Below are positions 1-5,972 of a DNA stretch of 6,874 bases, piece after piece (the first letter of the stretch is position 1; every line of letters begins with the position of its first letter). Under the pieces are notes generated by a model, which saw nothing but the letters and a program-made list of their open reading frames with translations, made no database searches and was not told the origin of the DNA. Where the stretch lies: NCBI GenBank assembly GCA_021162905.1, contig JAGGXT010000221.1, positions 1 through 6,874 on the forward strand. The letters are read 5' to 3'. The stretch is from Candidatus Odinarchaeota archaeon. Its GTDB lineage: Archaea > Asgardarchaeota > JAGGXT01. Made by a program: the position numbers and the translations under genes.

Positions 1-1051
1 AATCAGTGGTTCTTTCTTCATAATGAAGCCCGCCTATTTTCTTTCGAAGCTCATCTAAAATTTTTTTTATTATATCATCACATGTAATATTACTATCACT
101 CGTATTAAATCCAGCAGCTGTGGAGTGCCCACCTCCATAACCCACTATATATTTTTCTAAGGATTGAAAAATATCTCTTCCTAAATGAATTCCAGTTGTC
201 TTATAAAAGTTCATTGTTGATCGTGCACTGACTATAATTTCATTCTTCCTTTTAGAGCAAACGATAGCTAAGTCAGCACCCAAATCAAGTAGACTTTTAC
301 TAACTATTGCTTCATAGGATCCTACCTCTGTTGTTACAACAATCCATTCATTTATTCTAAATAAGGATAAGCGTTGAGCTGCTTTTAATTTGGCTATACG
401 TACAGATAAAAGTTCATCTTGCTTTAAAACTTCTAAAGCAGAATTATAATTAGCACCGTATTCGATTAGTGATTGAACAACGAAAAATACTCGATTATTA
501 GCAAAAGAAAAACGAGCGGTATCATAGAGAATTCCAGTTAGAAGAGCTTGAGCTTCTGCTAAACTTATAGAGTATTCGCTTTCTTCCATTAAGAAGAAAA
601 CAATTTCAGATGTTGATGTTGATTCATCATCTATTAATATCAACTCAGGAACCCTTGCATTTTTAGAAAAGGATGAGTGTTGATGATGATCTATTATAGA
701 AATAAGTTGATCTTCAAAATTAAAACATTTACCGATACTACCCAAATTATTGGGATTATTAGTATCTACCAATAATATCATATCATATGCCTTGGTACAG
801 CTATTACGAAATATCTTCATGTCAAGTAGATCAAGTATTTTCTTAGAGATAGACTTAACACTTTCAGCGTAAATATCTGACAAGATTTTCATTTCTTTAA
901 AAAAGTTAGAAAGAACATAAGCAGAACATATAGCATCGGGATCCGCGAGTCGATGTAAAAGTATAGCAACAGATTTAGGAGACTCTTGAATAAATCTATT
1001 GAGATACTTCCTTGCTTTTCTTTTTACTTGATCCTTCCAATCGATAGGCAT
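1..1051 (-). CDS. DHH-family phosphoesterase (DHH-DHHA1), C-terminus cut by window edge
   Basis: I translated 350 residues without a stop from ATG at 1051 to the left edge, so only the extreme C-terminus and stop are missing. The DHH metal-site motifs are present: H33-x3-D37-x-D39 (LHRLADPDA), D96 (VDTNNP), D121-H122-H123 and D177 (GILYDT). The C-terminal DHHA1 substrate-binding motif GGGHSTAAGF is at 306-315. By family knowledge such enzymes are Mn2+-dependent phosphodiesterases or phosphatases acting on short oligonucleotides, pAp, cyclic dinucleotides or single-stranded nucleic acid 5' ends; the exact substrate cannot be read here. All metal ligands are kept, so an active enzyme is expected. 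The start is firm: the frame is closed by TAA at 1064-1066, and no other ATG, GTG or TTG precedes the first motif except TTG at 1055-1057. It overlaps the DUF3194 gene by 56 bp, implying translational coupling. No strong Shine-Dalgarno is visible, only a GAGAG stretch. Inference: it may finish off the short RNAs left by the exosome encoded upstream. Confidence 0.93.
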   Translation of the reverse strand, partial: MPIDWKDQVKRKARKYLNRFIQESPKSVAILLHRLADPDAICSAYVLSNFFKEMKILSDIYAESVKSISKKILDLLDMKIFRNSCTKAYDMILLVDTNNPNNLGSIGKCFNFEDQLISIIDHHQHSSFSKNARVPELILIDDESTSTSEIVFFLMEESEYSISLAEAQALLTGILYDTARFSFANNRVFFVVQSLIEYGANYNSALEVLKQDELLSVRIAKLKAAQRLSLFRINEWIVVTTEVGSYEAIVSKSLLDLGADLAIVCSKRKNEIIVSARSTMNFYKTTGIHLGRDIFQSLEKYIVGYGGGHSTAAGFNTSDSNITCDDIIKKILDELRKKIGGLHYEERTTD

Positions 1052-1349
1052 CTGCAATCTCTCTTAATCTTTTTTCAAGACACTCAAAGGCTATATCAAG
1101 AGCTTCTGTTTCGAGCTTCTCTTTAATATCTCTAAAAAGGGGAGATAATGTGAGATCTATGTCTATTGTAACATCTAATGTTTCATCATGCTCTATAGAT
1201 ACTGTTACATCAATGTCATATACGTTTTCTTTTCCAATTTTTGAAAAAATATAATTTCTAATTCTTTTCTCCACAAGTTCTGCAATTTCTTCAATAGTTT
1301 CAAGAGTTAGCTCAGGTAATCCTATATCAGTTACTGATCGTTTTGACAT
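996..1349 (-). CDS. DUF3194 family protein (uncharacterised archaeal protein)
   Basis: This is a 117-residue protein of the type found beside prefoldin beta in crenarchaeal superoperons; I assign it to DUF3194 from its sequence character and position, and its function is unknown. It shows an N-terminal amphipathic helix (about 15-37, LETIEEIAELVEKRI), two alternating hydrophobic/acidic beta strands (about 43-68, including DVTVSIEH and DVTIDIDLTL), then a long charged helix (about 71-104) and a lysine-rich disordered tail. There is no signal peptide or membrane segment, so it is probably cytosolic and small enough to be a binding partner rather than an enzyme. ATG at 1349 lies 3 bp after the prefoldin beta stop with no good Shine-Dalgarno, so it is probably translated by reinitiation. 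The last 56 bp also encode the start of the DHH enzyme in another frame. Family assignment is fairly sure; function is open. Confidence 0.85.
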   Translation of the reverse strand: MSKRSVTDIGLPELTLETIEEIAELVEKRIRNYIFSKIGKENVYDIDVTVSIEHDETLDVTIDIDLTLSPLFRDIKEKLETEALDIAFECLEKRLREIADAYRLEGSSKKKSKEVSQ

Positions 1350-1352
1350 TGC

Positions 1353-1706
1353 TCATCCAGCGCCACTTGTTTGTAGTGTCTCCCTTAAGTTTTCTTCTAT
1401 TTTTTTCAACTTTTTCTGCACATCTTTAATTTGCCCATCTAATCGCTGAATATAAACTTCTAAAGACTCTTTTCTTTGTAAAAGTTCCTCCTTTAAATTT
1501 AGAGGATCTACTTTTACCAACAAAGTTCCAATTCTTTTGTAAACTTCCTTTCCAGATGGATCATCACCAAGATAATTGAGAGCTTGTTTAACTTGCTCTA
1601 ATTCAATTTGAATTCTCGTTTTTGTATCAACTAAATTAGCTAAAGATTGTTGTAGCCTTTGATAATCAGTTAACTGTTGCCTTGTGGCTGGAGATATCTC
1701 ACTCAT
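1353..1706 (-). CDS. pfdB: Prefoldin beta subunit
   Basis: This encodes a prefoldin beta subunit of 117 residues, the usual length for archaeal PfdB. Two long heptad-rich helices (about 8-45 and 72-113) flank a short central segment with DDPSGKEVYKRIGTLLVKVD (about 48-67), which forms the beta hairpins that assemble the hexamer. Archaeal prefoldin is an alpha2-beta4 jellyfish-shaped holdase that passes unfolded proteins to the group II chaperonin in the cytosol. The chosen start is ATG at 1706, 9 bp after a GAGGTG Shine-Dalgarno (1716-1721). The in-frame GTG at 1718 falls inside that site and would add four residues (MVKS). It lies 29 bp after pcc1, the largest gap within the ten-gene array, and 3 bp before the DUF3194 gene. 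The alpha subunit is not in this window. Identification is confident. Confidence 0.95.
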   Translation of the reverse strand: MSEISPATRQQLTDYQRLQQSLANLVDTKTRIQIELEQVKQALNYLGDDPSGKEVYKRIGTLLVKVDPLNLKEELLQRKESLEVYIQRLDGQIKDVQKKLKKIEENLRETLQTSGAG

Positions 1707-1715
1707 GGATTTTAC

Positions 1716-1721
1716 CACCTC
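1716..1721 (-). promoter_or_regulatory. Shine-Dalgarno of prefoldin beta, decides ATG over GTG
   Basis: GAGGTG on the minus strand is 9 bp before ATG at 1706. The GTG candidate start at 1718 is part of this site, so it has no ribosome-binding site of its own. Confidence 0.7.
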
Positions 1722-1735
1722 TCTAATTTTGACAT

Positions 1736-1984
1736 TTATTTGATAGTTTCCAAAATATTTTGAGCTACTTTTATTAGTCTTAAGTATGAATTCATAGCAG
1801 CTCTAAGAGCCGTTGTATCTTTTGCATTAATTAATAAATAAATTTTTGTACCATTTAGGCTAAGTGTTATATTTGTTCTTTTTGATGGTATATCAACTTC
1901 TTCTGGCTTTATAGAAGTAAATATAGTTTTTGCGAAATCTTCGCTTTCAAATTCAATAATTATCTCGGACTTTGCTTTGTACAT
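1736..1984 (-). CDS. pcc1: KEOPS complex subunit Pcc1
   Basis: This 82-residue protein matches the small Pcc1/CTAG fold. An N-terminal strand (KSEIIIEF) leads to helix 1 with FAKTIFTSIKPE, then strands NITLSLNG and KIYLLINA, and the family hallmark at about 54-69 (A-x-D-x3-LRAAMNSYLRL), which forms the long dimerisation helix. Pcc1 dimerises and bridges Kae1 in KEOPS, the complex that transfers threonylcarbamoyl to A37 of ANN-decoding tRNAs (t6A). The start is well supported: GGAAGTG (1992-1998) stands 7 bp before ATG at 1984. The first 32 bp overlap the 3' end of the Brix-domain gene in another frame, pointing to coupled translation. Kae1, Bud32 and Cgi121 are not in the window. Some archaea carry more than one Pcc1-like protein, so which paralogue this is cannot be told here. 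Confidence 0.9.
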   Translation of the reverse strand: MYKAKSEIIIEFESEDFAKTIFTSIKPEEVDIPSKRTNITLSLNGTKIYLLINAKDTTALRAAMNSYLRLIKVAQNILETIK

Positions 1985-2564
1985 GCTTTGGCACTTCCAT
2001 AAGAACTATCCGTAAAATAGGACCTACATCAAAGAACCTATCCTTCTGTCTGATTTTTATTTCAATCCTTATCTGGCTATTAATTTTTGTTGCATAAGAA
2101 AAAGCTTGACCGTCCTTAACCATAGATATTGAGACTATTGGTTCATATCCAAAAAAAGAAAACATGCTCTTTAATAGATTGTATGACCGATCAGATTTAT
2201 CTATTGAATCTATGTAGTAAAATACTTGTTTTAATCTAATTCTAGCTTTTTTATATGGAGATTCCCTCAACTCTCTTCTAAGAACCACCCCTTTTATGTA
2301 AACTATAGGGGATATCTGAATGAGTTTTCTTTCACGAATTTCATAAAGATTTATTTTTCCAGGATTTCCTTTCCACGTATTTACAATTGCTACTCTATTG
2401 CAATCATTTTTAATAGCATATGCAGCAACATCCATGAGATTCATCGTTCCACGATTTGTTGAGAGAGCATTAGGAATTATACTAACTAAATCCTTCACGA
2501 AAGACCTAACTCTTCTTGTTGGATATCTACTTGTAGTTATCAGAATCCCCAATACCAACACCAA
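1953..2564 (-). CDS. Brix-domain (Imp4-like) ribosome biogenesis protein
   Basis: This is a single Brix domain of about 200 residues, the archaeal counterpart of eukaryotic Imp4/Rpf/Brx1 factors used in rRNA processing and subunit assembly. The diagnostic N-terminus is ITTSRYPTRRVRSFVKDL (about 9-26), followed by PNALSTNRGTMNLMD and WKGNPGKINLY (about 65-75), with the second repeat half after about 100. The start is uncertain because no ATG precedes the conserved block. The longest version begins with TTG at 2564; GTG at 2561, TTG at 2558 and TTG at 2552 follow. TTG 2552 has GGTG 6 bp upstream and would leave three residues before ITTS, so it may be the true start (199 residues). It follows L37Ae by 24 bp or a little more and overlaps pcc1 by 32 bp. 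Placement beside L37Ae, SBDS and the exosome fits a ribosome assembly role. Confidence 0.9.
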   Translation of the reverse strand: MVLVLGILITTSRYPTRRVRSFVKDLVSIIPNALSTNRGTMNLMDVAAYAIKNDCNRVAIVNTWKGNPGKINLYEIRERKLIQISPIVYIKGVVLRRELRESPYKKARIRLKQVFYYIDSIDKSDRSYNLLKSMFSFFGYEPIVSISMVKDGQAFSYATKINSQIRIEIKIRQKDRFFDVGPILRIVLMEVPKHVQSKVRDNY

Positions 2565-2588
2565 AAACAGATTAATTTGCTATAAAAA

Positions 2589-2849
2589 TTAAGAAGAAGT
2601 ATGCGTAGGCCTTACCATACGAACAAGTCTTGTCTCTGGCTCGTAAGCACCACCAGCAAACTTAAGACCACACTTTCGGCAGTACCATATTCCTACTGCA
2701 ATTCTTTTTACTTTGATAGATTGACATCTAGGACATTTATGTAGACTCCTAGATTTTTCTTCAACGGCCTTAACTCTTTTTCTTATAGTAGAGCCATATC
2801 TAGCGCCAAATCTTCCTGTTACACCTACCTTTTTAGTCCTCTTTGTCAT
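2589..2849 (-). CDS. rpl37ae: 50S ribosomal protein L37Ae (eL43)
   Basis: This 86-residue basic protein is the zinc-ribbon ribosomal protein L37Ae/eL43. The N-terminal RNA-binding segment ([20 protein letters not shown], about 5-24) is typical, and the zinc ribbon is complete with C39-x2-C42 and C57-x2-C60 (CPRC and CRKC), followed by the FAGGAYEP motif (about 64-71). It belongs to the large subunit and is shared only by archaea and eukaryotes. ATG at 2849 has a strong GGAGGG Shine-Dalgarno (2857-2862) 7 bp upstream. The site lies inside the rrp42 coding sequence, and the two genes overlap by 17 bp, so translation is probably coupled to that of Rrp42. Nothing is missing. Confidence 0.97.
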   Translation of the reverse strand: MTKRTKKVGVTGRFGARYGSTIRKRVKAVEEKSRSLHKCPRCQSIKVKRIAVGIWYCRKCGLKFAGGAYEPETRLVRMVRPTHTSS

Positions 2850-3660
2850 TTGAATGCCCTCCTGGGAACAACTTAAACAATTCTTTAGATATTTTTAAAC
2901 TTTCCTCTATAGAATATCGGATATCATCTAGTGTTAAATATCCAGGGCTCCCCTTTTGTATGCTTACTATATATCCATTTTCATCTATGGAGACTGTAAA
3001 CCTAGCATCCATAATGTTCTCCTCTTCAAAATTTGGATCAAGTACTAAAATATTGCCTATTTTTGCCCATGTCAATGAAACTACTTTATTATTTACTGGC
3101 AAAGGAAATTTCTCTTCTAAGATCTCAACTGAGCCTCCCTCTTTTACTTCTACTTTAGGTATCTTCGTGGTAAGCAAAGCAGATACAACAGCTAATGTGG
3201 ATGCATCAAAGAGATTTCCAGCATGGTCTATTACATAAATGTCAGCAAAGACTGTGTATACTTTTTCTCCAGGAATTATACAAAGTTTTTTAGTATCAAT
3301 AACATTAGCATGTCTAATTCCTCTATCAACAACTCTTGCTAGTTCAATTGAATTCTCATCTGGAGGCCCTGGTTCAAAAAACGGCGAGGCCGTAGGCACA
3401 AATTCAGCATTAACCACAAAAAGGCCCTCATCAGGTGTATCGGGAAATGGAGGCCCTATACTAATTTTCACACCAACAACAACCTTAGTGTCTCCTAACT
3501 CAACATATGCTGACCCTTCAGCTTTGCCTATGTAATCTGTAAGTATTTTGATCTTCCTGAATTCATTTAATTTTCGTCCGTCTATACGCGTTCCTGATGC
3601 TACAGCCTGGAATATTTTTGTTTTTTCTATTTGAGTTGGAATAAAACCCATATATGACAT
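2833..3660 (-). CDS. rrp42: Exosome complex core subunit Rrp42
   Basis: This 275-residue RNase PH-like protein is the non-catalytic partner of Rrp41 in the hexameric ring of the archaeal exosome, which degrades RNA 3'-5' with phosphate in the cytosol. The sequence shows the RNase PH start [13 protein letters not shown] (about 23-35), the long insert [23 protein letters not shown] (about 71-93) and the Rrp42-type ending [14 protein letters not shown] (about 208-221) with IQKGSPG (234-240). Where Rrp41 carries the catalytic EADIP motif, this protein has EEKFPLP (about 182-188), so the catalytic aspartate is missing, as is normal for Rrp42. The start is ATG at 3660, 7 bp after GGAGGT (3668-3673), a site that includes the first bases of the rrp41 stop codon. 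The gap to rrp41 is 5 bp and it overlaps L37Ae by 17 bp. Length and motifs suit the family. Confidence 0.97.
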   Translation of the reverse strand: MSYMGFIPTQIEKTKIFQAVASGTRIDGRKLNEFRKIKILTDYIGKAEGSAYVELGDTKVVVGVKISIGPPFPDTPDEGLFVVNAEFVPTASPFFEPGPPDENSIELARVVDRGIRHANVIDTKKLCIIPGEKVYTVFADIYVIDHAGNLFDASTLAVVSALLTTKIPKVEVKEGGSVEILEEKFPLPVNNKVVSLTWAKIGNILVLDPNFEEENIMDARFTVSIDENGYIVSIQKGSPGYLTLDDIRYSIEESLKISKELFKLFPGGHSNDKED

Positions 3661-3665
3661 AGATA

Positions 3666-4421
3666 TTACCTCCTGTTGTTATTGCCACTTAACACTTCCT
3701 CTCGTATCTTCAGATACTTTTCTCTTAACGCTTGTTTCTGAAGATTATATATTTTCATAATAGCATTGACCCCTAATTCGATGGCTTTATTGAACTCCTC
3801 CTTAGTAAGATTGCCATCCATCTGTAGTAAAGTAAACCTCTTAAGTTGAGGCATCATAGCCATAGGGATATCCGCTTCACCCTCTTTATCTTCAATATCG
3901 CATAAATCTACAATTATAACACCATCAGCTTTTCCTACAGCACAGCCAGCAACTAGATCACGCATTGGAATTCCGGCATCAGCAAGCGCCAAAGACGCTG
4001 CAGTAACACTAGCACATCTAGTTCCTCCATCCGCTTCCAATACTTGAATATAAACATCAATAACCGATCTTGGGAAGAATTCTAGAAAAATCGCAGGTTC
4101 AAGAGCTTCACGAATTATTTTTGATAGTTCAATCTCCCTTCTACTAGGTGCTGGGCTTTTTCTTTCTTGAACTGAAAAAGATGCCATACGATACGTGCAT
4201 CTTAATATAGCTCTGTCTGGTAGAGCCATATGTTTCGGATGCAATTCACGCGGGCCATATACGGCTGCTATTATTTTATTTTTTCCTTGCCGAATAAACG
4301 CCGAACCATCAGCATTTGCTAATATACCAACTTCTAATTTTATCTCTCTCAATTCATCAGATTTTCTTCCATCAACCCTTAAACCGTTTTCATCAATAAG
4401 TTTAACTTGAGACTTACTCAT
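3666..4421 (-). CDS. rrp41: Exosome complex catalytic subunit Rrp41
   Basis: This is the phosphorolytic subunit of the archaeal exosome, which shortens RNA from the 3' end using phosphate and can add A-rich tails in reverse. RNase PH hallmarks are clear (numbering from the ATG, 251 residues): [11 protein letters not shown] (15-25), [16 protein letters not shown] (85-100) with the RNA/phosphate-binding arginine pair R94-R95, the phosphate loop GGTR (132-135), and catalytic-region D178 and D184 in [15 protein letters not shown] (177-191). These match, with a small offset, the residues known from Sulfolobus Rrp41. The start is ATG at 4421, 6 bp after GAGGTG; GTG at 4430 is in frame but belongs to that Shine-Dalgarno. 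It overlaps rrp4 by 8 bp (ATGAGTAA) and is followed by rrp42 after 5 bp, so Rrp41 and Rrp42 are made together. An active enzyme is expected. Confidence 0.97.
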   Translation of the reverse strand: MSKSQVKLIDENGLRVDGRKSDELREIKLEVGILANADGSAFIRQGKNKIIAAVYGPRELHPKHMALPDRAILRCTYRMASFSVQERKSPAPSRREIELSKIIREALEPAIFLEFFPRSVIDVYIQVLEADGGTRCASVTAASLALADAGIPMRDLVAGCAVGKADGVIIVDLCDIEDKEGEADIPMAMMPQLKRFTLLQMDGNLTKEEFNKAIELGVNAIMKIYNLQKQALREKYLKIREEVLSGNNNRR

Positions 4422-5130
4422 TTGTTGCACCTCTTTGAGATAACTTACTTTTTTCCTCAGTTATAAGCATCTTTATTCTATCAGTCAACCCCTCAGTATG
4501 AGCCTCTCTTTCAATTTTACGTATACATTTTACAACAATCATCTCATATTCTGGATTAATACACGATACCCAAATAACACCATTTTGTCCTATTTTTATT
4601 TTACAACCAGTTTCCTTTTTAATGAGATTGATCATAGATCCCTTTCTTCCTATTAATCTTGGAATTCTGGTTGGATGGATGTAGTAAAGCATGCCACCGT
4701 GCAATTTACCAAGTCCTCGATCTTTTGTGGATAATATAGGCATCTCTACTCTACTAAAAGCTACTATTTTCGCATGAATAACATCACCGATATCAAAATA
4801 TCTTGTTAATTCATCTTTAATTATATCAAATTTCTTATTTATAGCTAAATCAACAGGCAAAGTGGCTAAATAAGCTGAATTTATGTCAACCTTCCATGAG
4901 GTTAATGAGTAATCAACAATAGTACCTATAACCAAGTCACCTACGCGTGGAATATATTTTCCTCTTAAGGGAACAACAAAAACTGTATTTCCTTTTACTT
5001 CTACTAAACCTATTTGTGTTGCAAACAATTTATTACCAATTCTAACAACATAATCTCCTGGCTTAAAATTTCCCTCAGCCAAAACATCGCCAGGGACTAC
5101 TATTGCTTTTCTTTCAACAAGAAGGGGCAA
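4414..5130 (-). CDS. rrp4: Exosome cap subunit Rrp4 (S1 and KH domains)
   Basis: This encodes the RNA-binding cap protein that sits on the Rrp41-Rrp42 ring and guides substrates into it. Numbered from the chosen start (238 residues) it has the N-terminal Rrp4 domain with [11 protein letters not shown] (10-20), an S1 domain (about 64-135, from [12 protein letters not shown] to LSTK) and a KH domain with the GRKG loop at 161-164 followed by IWVSC. The C-terminal EGLTDRIK (213-220) is also conserved in crenarchaeal Rrp4. The start needs judgement: there is no nearby ATG. GAGGTG (5137-5142) is placed 6 bp before TTG at 5130, giving MPLLVERK. GTG at 5139 would add three residues but lies within the Shine-Dalgarno. 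The gap to SBDS is 10 bp, and the 3' end overlaps rrp41 by 8 bp. Csl4, the alternative cap, is not encoded here. Confidence 0.95.
   Translation of the reverse strand: MPLLVERKAIVVPGDVLAEGNFKPGDYVVRIGNKLFATQIGLVEVKGNTVFVVPLRGKYIPRVGDLVIGTIVDYSLTSWKVDINSAYLATLPVDLAINKKFDIIKDELTRYFDIGDVIHAKIVAFSRVEMPILSTKDRGLGKLHGGMLYYIHPTRIPRLIGRKGSMINLIKKETGCKIKIGQNGVIWVSCINPEYEMIVVKCIRKIEREAHTEGLTDRIKMLITEEKSKLSQRGATNE
4425..4430 (-). promoter_or_regulatory. Shine-Dalgarno of rrp41, decides ATG 4421 over GTG 4430
   Basis: AGAGGTG on the minus strand precedes ATG at 4421, with the spacer CAACAA between GGTG and the start. The last three bases are the alternative GTG codon, which therefore lacks its own ribosome-binding site. 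The site sits inside the end of rrp4. Confidence 0.65.
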
Positions 5131-5136
5131 CTTTCT

Positions 5137-5142
5137 CACCTC
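5137..5142 (-). promoter_or_regulatory. Shine-Dalgarno of rrp4, supports a TTG start at 5130
   Basis: GAGGTG on the minus strand lies immediately after the SBDS stop codon region and 6 bp before TTG at 5130. The in-frame GTG at 5139 is part of it, and no other Shine-Dalgarno precedes that GTG. Confidence 0.6.
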
Positions 5143-5869
5143 ATTTTCTTTCTATTATTTTCACACTAGCCTTGCCAGAAGTCATTTTGTTTATTTTATC
5201 TAAAAATGAAGAATGCAAACCTGCAGGCATTTCTGTAACAGCTTTCCATGCACCATTAGGCAACCATTCCTCATTAATTACACGACCAAATTGTTTTACA
5301 ATACCATAAGCCTTTCCAGTGAATTGAGGAGGTATTAAAATCTCAACAACTAAAGTTTCTAACCTAATAGGAATAATTGCTCGAATAGCTTCAACAACCT
5401 CTTTAACCAAGTCATCGGTGGGTTTAAATGGGTCTATTGAAACCTTGGCTTGTTCAATTGCTTTTCTTATACGCTCGGGAGGATGGGGCATTCCAGTTTT
5501 CGGGTTAATTCCATTTCTGGAAATAATATGTACTACTTGATTTAATTTCTCCTCAATTATCCTTCGTCTCTGTTCCGCTGTAAGTTGCAATTCACCCTCA
5601 ATTAATATTTTCTTAGCTACTTCAAAAACATCGTCCGTACCAAAAACTCGTTTTAATTCTTCTTCAGATGCTTTTTTCCCTTTCCTGGCATCCTCAAATA
5701 TATAATATCCTTCTAAAATATCTCTTACATCAACATCCCTATCTTTTCTGAAACGCCATGCTAAGTCAGGATCTACTATAATTTCAAATCTTTTATTCCC
5801 CTGAACATATCTAGCTATTATTTTTCCTCTTAGATCAATCCATTTCTCACCACGTATTGCTCCAGACAT
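5141..5869 (-). CDS. sdo1: SBDS family ribosome maturation protein (Sdo1)
   Basis: This is the archaeal orthologue of the Shwachman-Bodian-Diamond syndrome protein, which in eukaryotes works with EFL1 to release eIF6 from new 60S subunits; in archaea a role in large-subunit maturation is inferred. At 242 residues it is full length, with the N-terminal FYSH domain (about 1-88, including IARYVQGNKRFEIIVDPD), the three-helix middle domain (about 95-165) carrying the family signature INPKTGMPHPPERI (121-134), and the C-terminal ferredoxin-like domain (about 168-242) with IPPQFTGKAYGIV and MPAGLHSSF. ATG at 5869 has a G-rich site (GGGGG, 5878-5882) 8 bp upstream. The 103-bp gap to psmA is the only long gap between genes, so SBDS is probably the first gene of a ten-gene unit reaching past the window edge. 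Confidence 0.97.
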   Translation of the reverse strand: MSGAIRGEKWIDLRGKIIARYVQGNKRFEIIVDPDLAWRFRKDRDVDVRDILEGYYIFEDARKGKKASEEELKRVFGTDDVFEVAKKILIEGELQLTAEQRRRIIEEKLNQVVHIISRNGINPKTGMPHPPERIRKAIEQAKVSIDPFKPTDDLVKEVVEAIRAIIPIRLETLVVEILIPPQFTGKAYGIVKQFGRVINEEWLPNGAWKAVTEMPAGLHSSFLDKINKMTSGKASVKIIERK

Positions 5870-5972
5870 ACAAAGAACCCCCTATATTTTCATAGATTGC
5901 ATAAATCATTATAATAATGACAATGATAAGATTGCGTACTCTAATAAATTAAAGAACTAGAATTACCTTATC
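5870..5972 (-). promoter_or_regulatory. Intergenic region psmA-SBDS: candidate promoter with palindrome
   Basis: This 103-bp AT-rich spacer is the only substantial break between psmA and the downstream array. It contains TTATAAT (minus strand, 5908-5914), about 40-45 bp upstream of the SBDS ATG. That spacing suits an archaeal TATA box with a short leader carrying the GGGGG Shine-Dalgarno. The TATA-like element lies inside a perfect 15-bp palindrome. I see no clear terminator hairpin or long T-run after the psmA stop. Readthrough from psmA is also possible, so an independent promoter is inference. Confidence 0.35.
5906..5920. repeat. Perfect 15-bp palindrome upstream of SBDS
   Basis: The arms TCATTAT (5906-5912) and ATAATGA (5914-5920) are exact reverse complements around one central base. 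Its location on the putative TATA box would suit an operator for a dimeric repressor, but the composition is entirely AT-rich apart from the terminal C/G, so chance is possible. Confidence 0.6.

Noticed and set aside
1712..1735. Seven-codon minus-strand mini-frame (MSKLERW) between pcc1 and prefoldin beta
   Set aside because: It has an ATG touching the pcc1 stop and could be a leader peptide, but it has no Shine-Dalgarno and overlaps that of prefoldin beta; chance is more likely.
2398..2592. 64-codon open frame on the + strand
   Set aside because: It is antisense to the Brix-domain gene, shows no family features and has no supporting ribosome-binding site.
2843..3535. Two adjacent open frames on the + strand (2843-3238 and 3239-3535)
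   Set aside because: They lie wholly opposite rrp42, whose product is unmistakable; their translations are serine/threonine-rich and low in charge, as expected for antisense shadows.
4195..5309. Short + strand open frames at 4195-4410 and 5103-5309
   Set aside because: They are antisense to rrp41 and to rrp4/SBDS respectively and have the residue composition of antisense frames.
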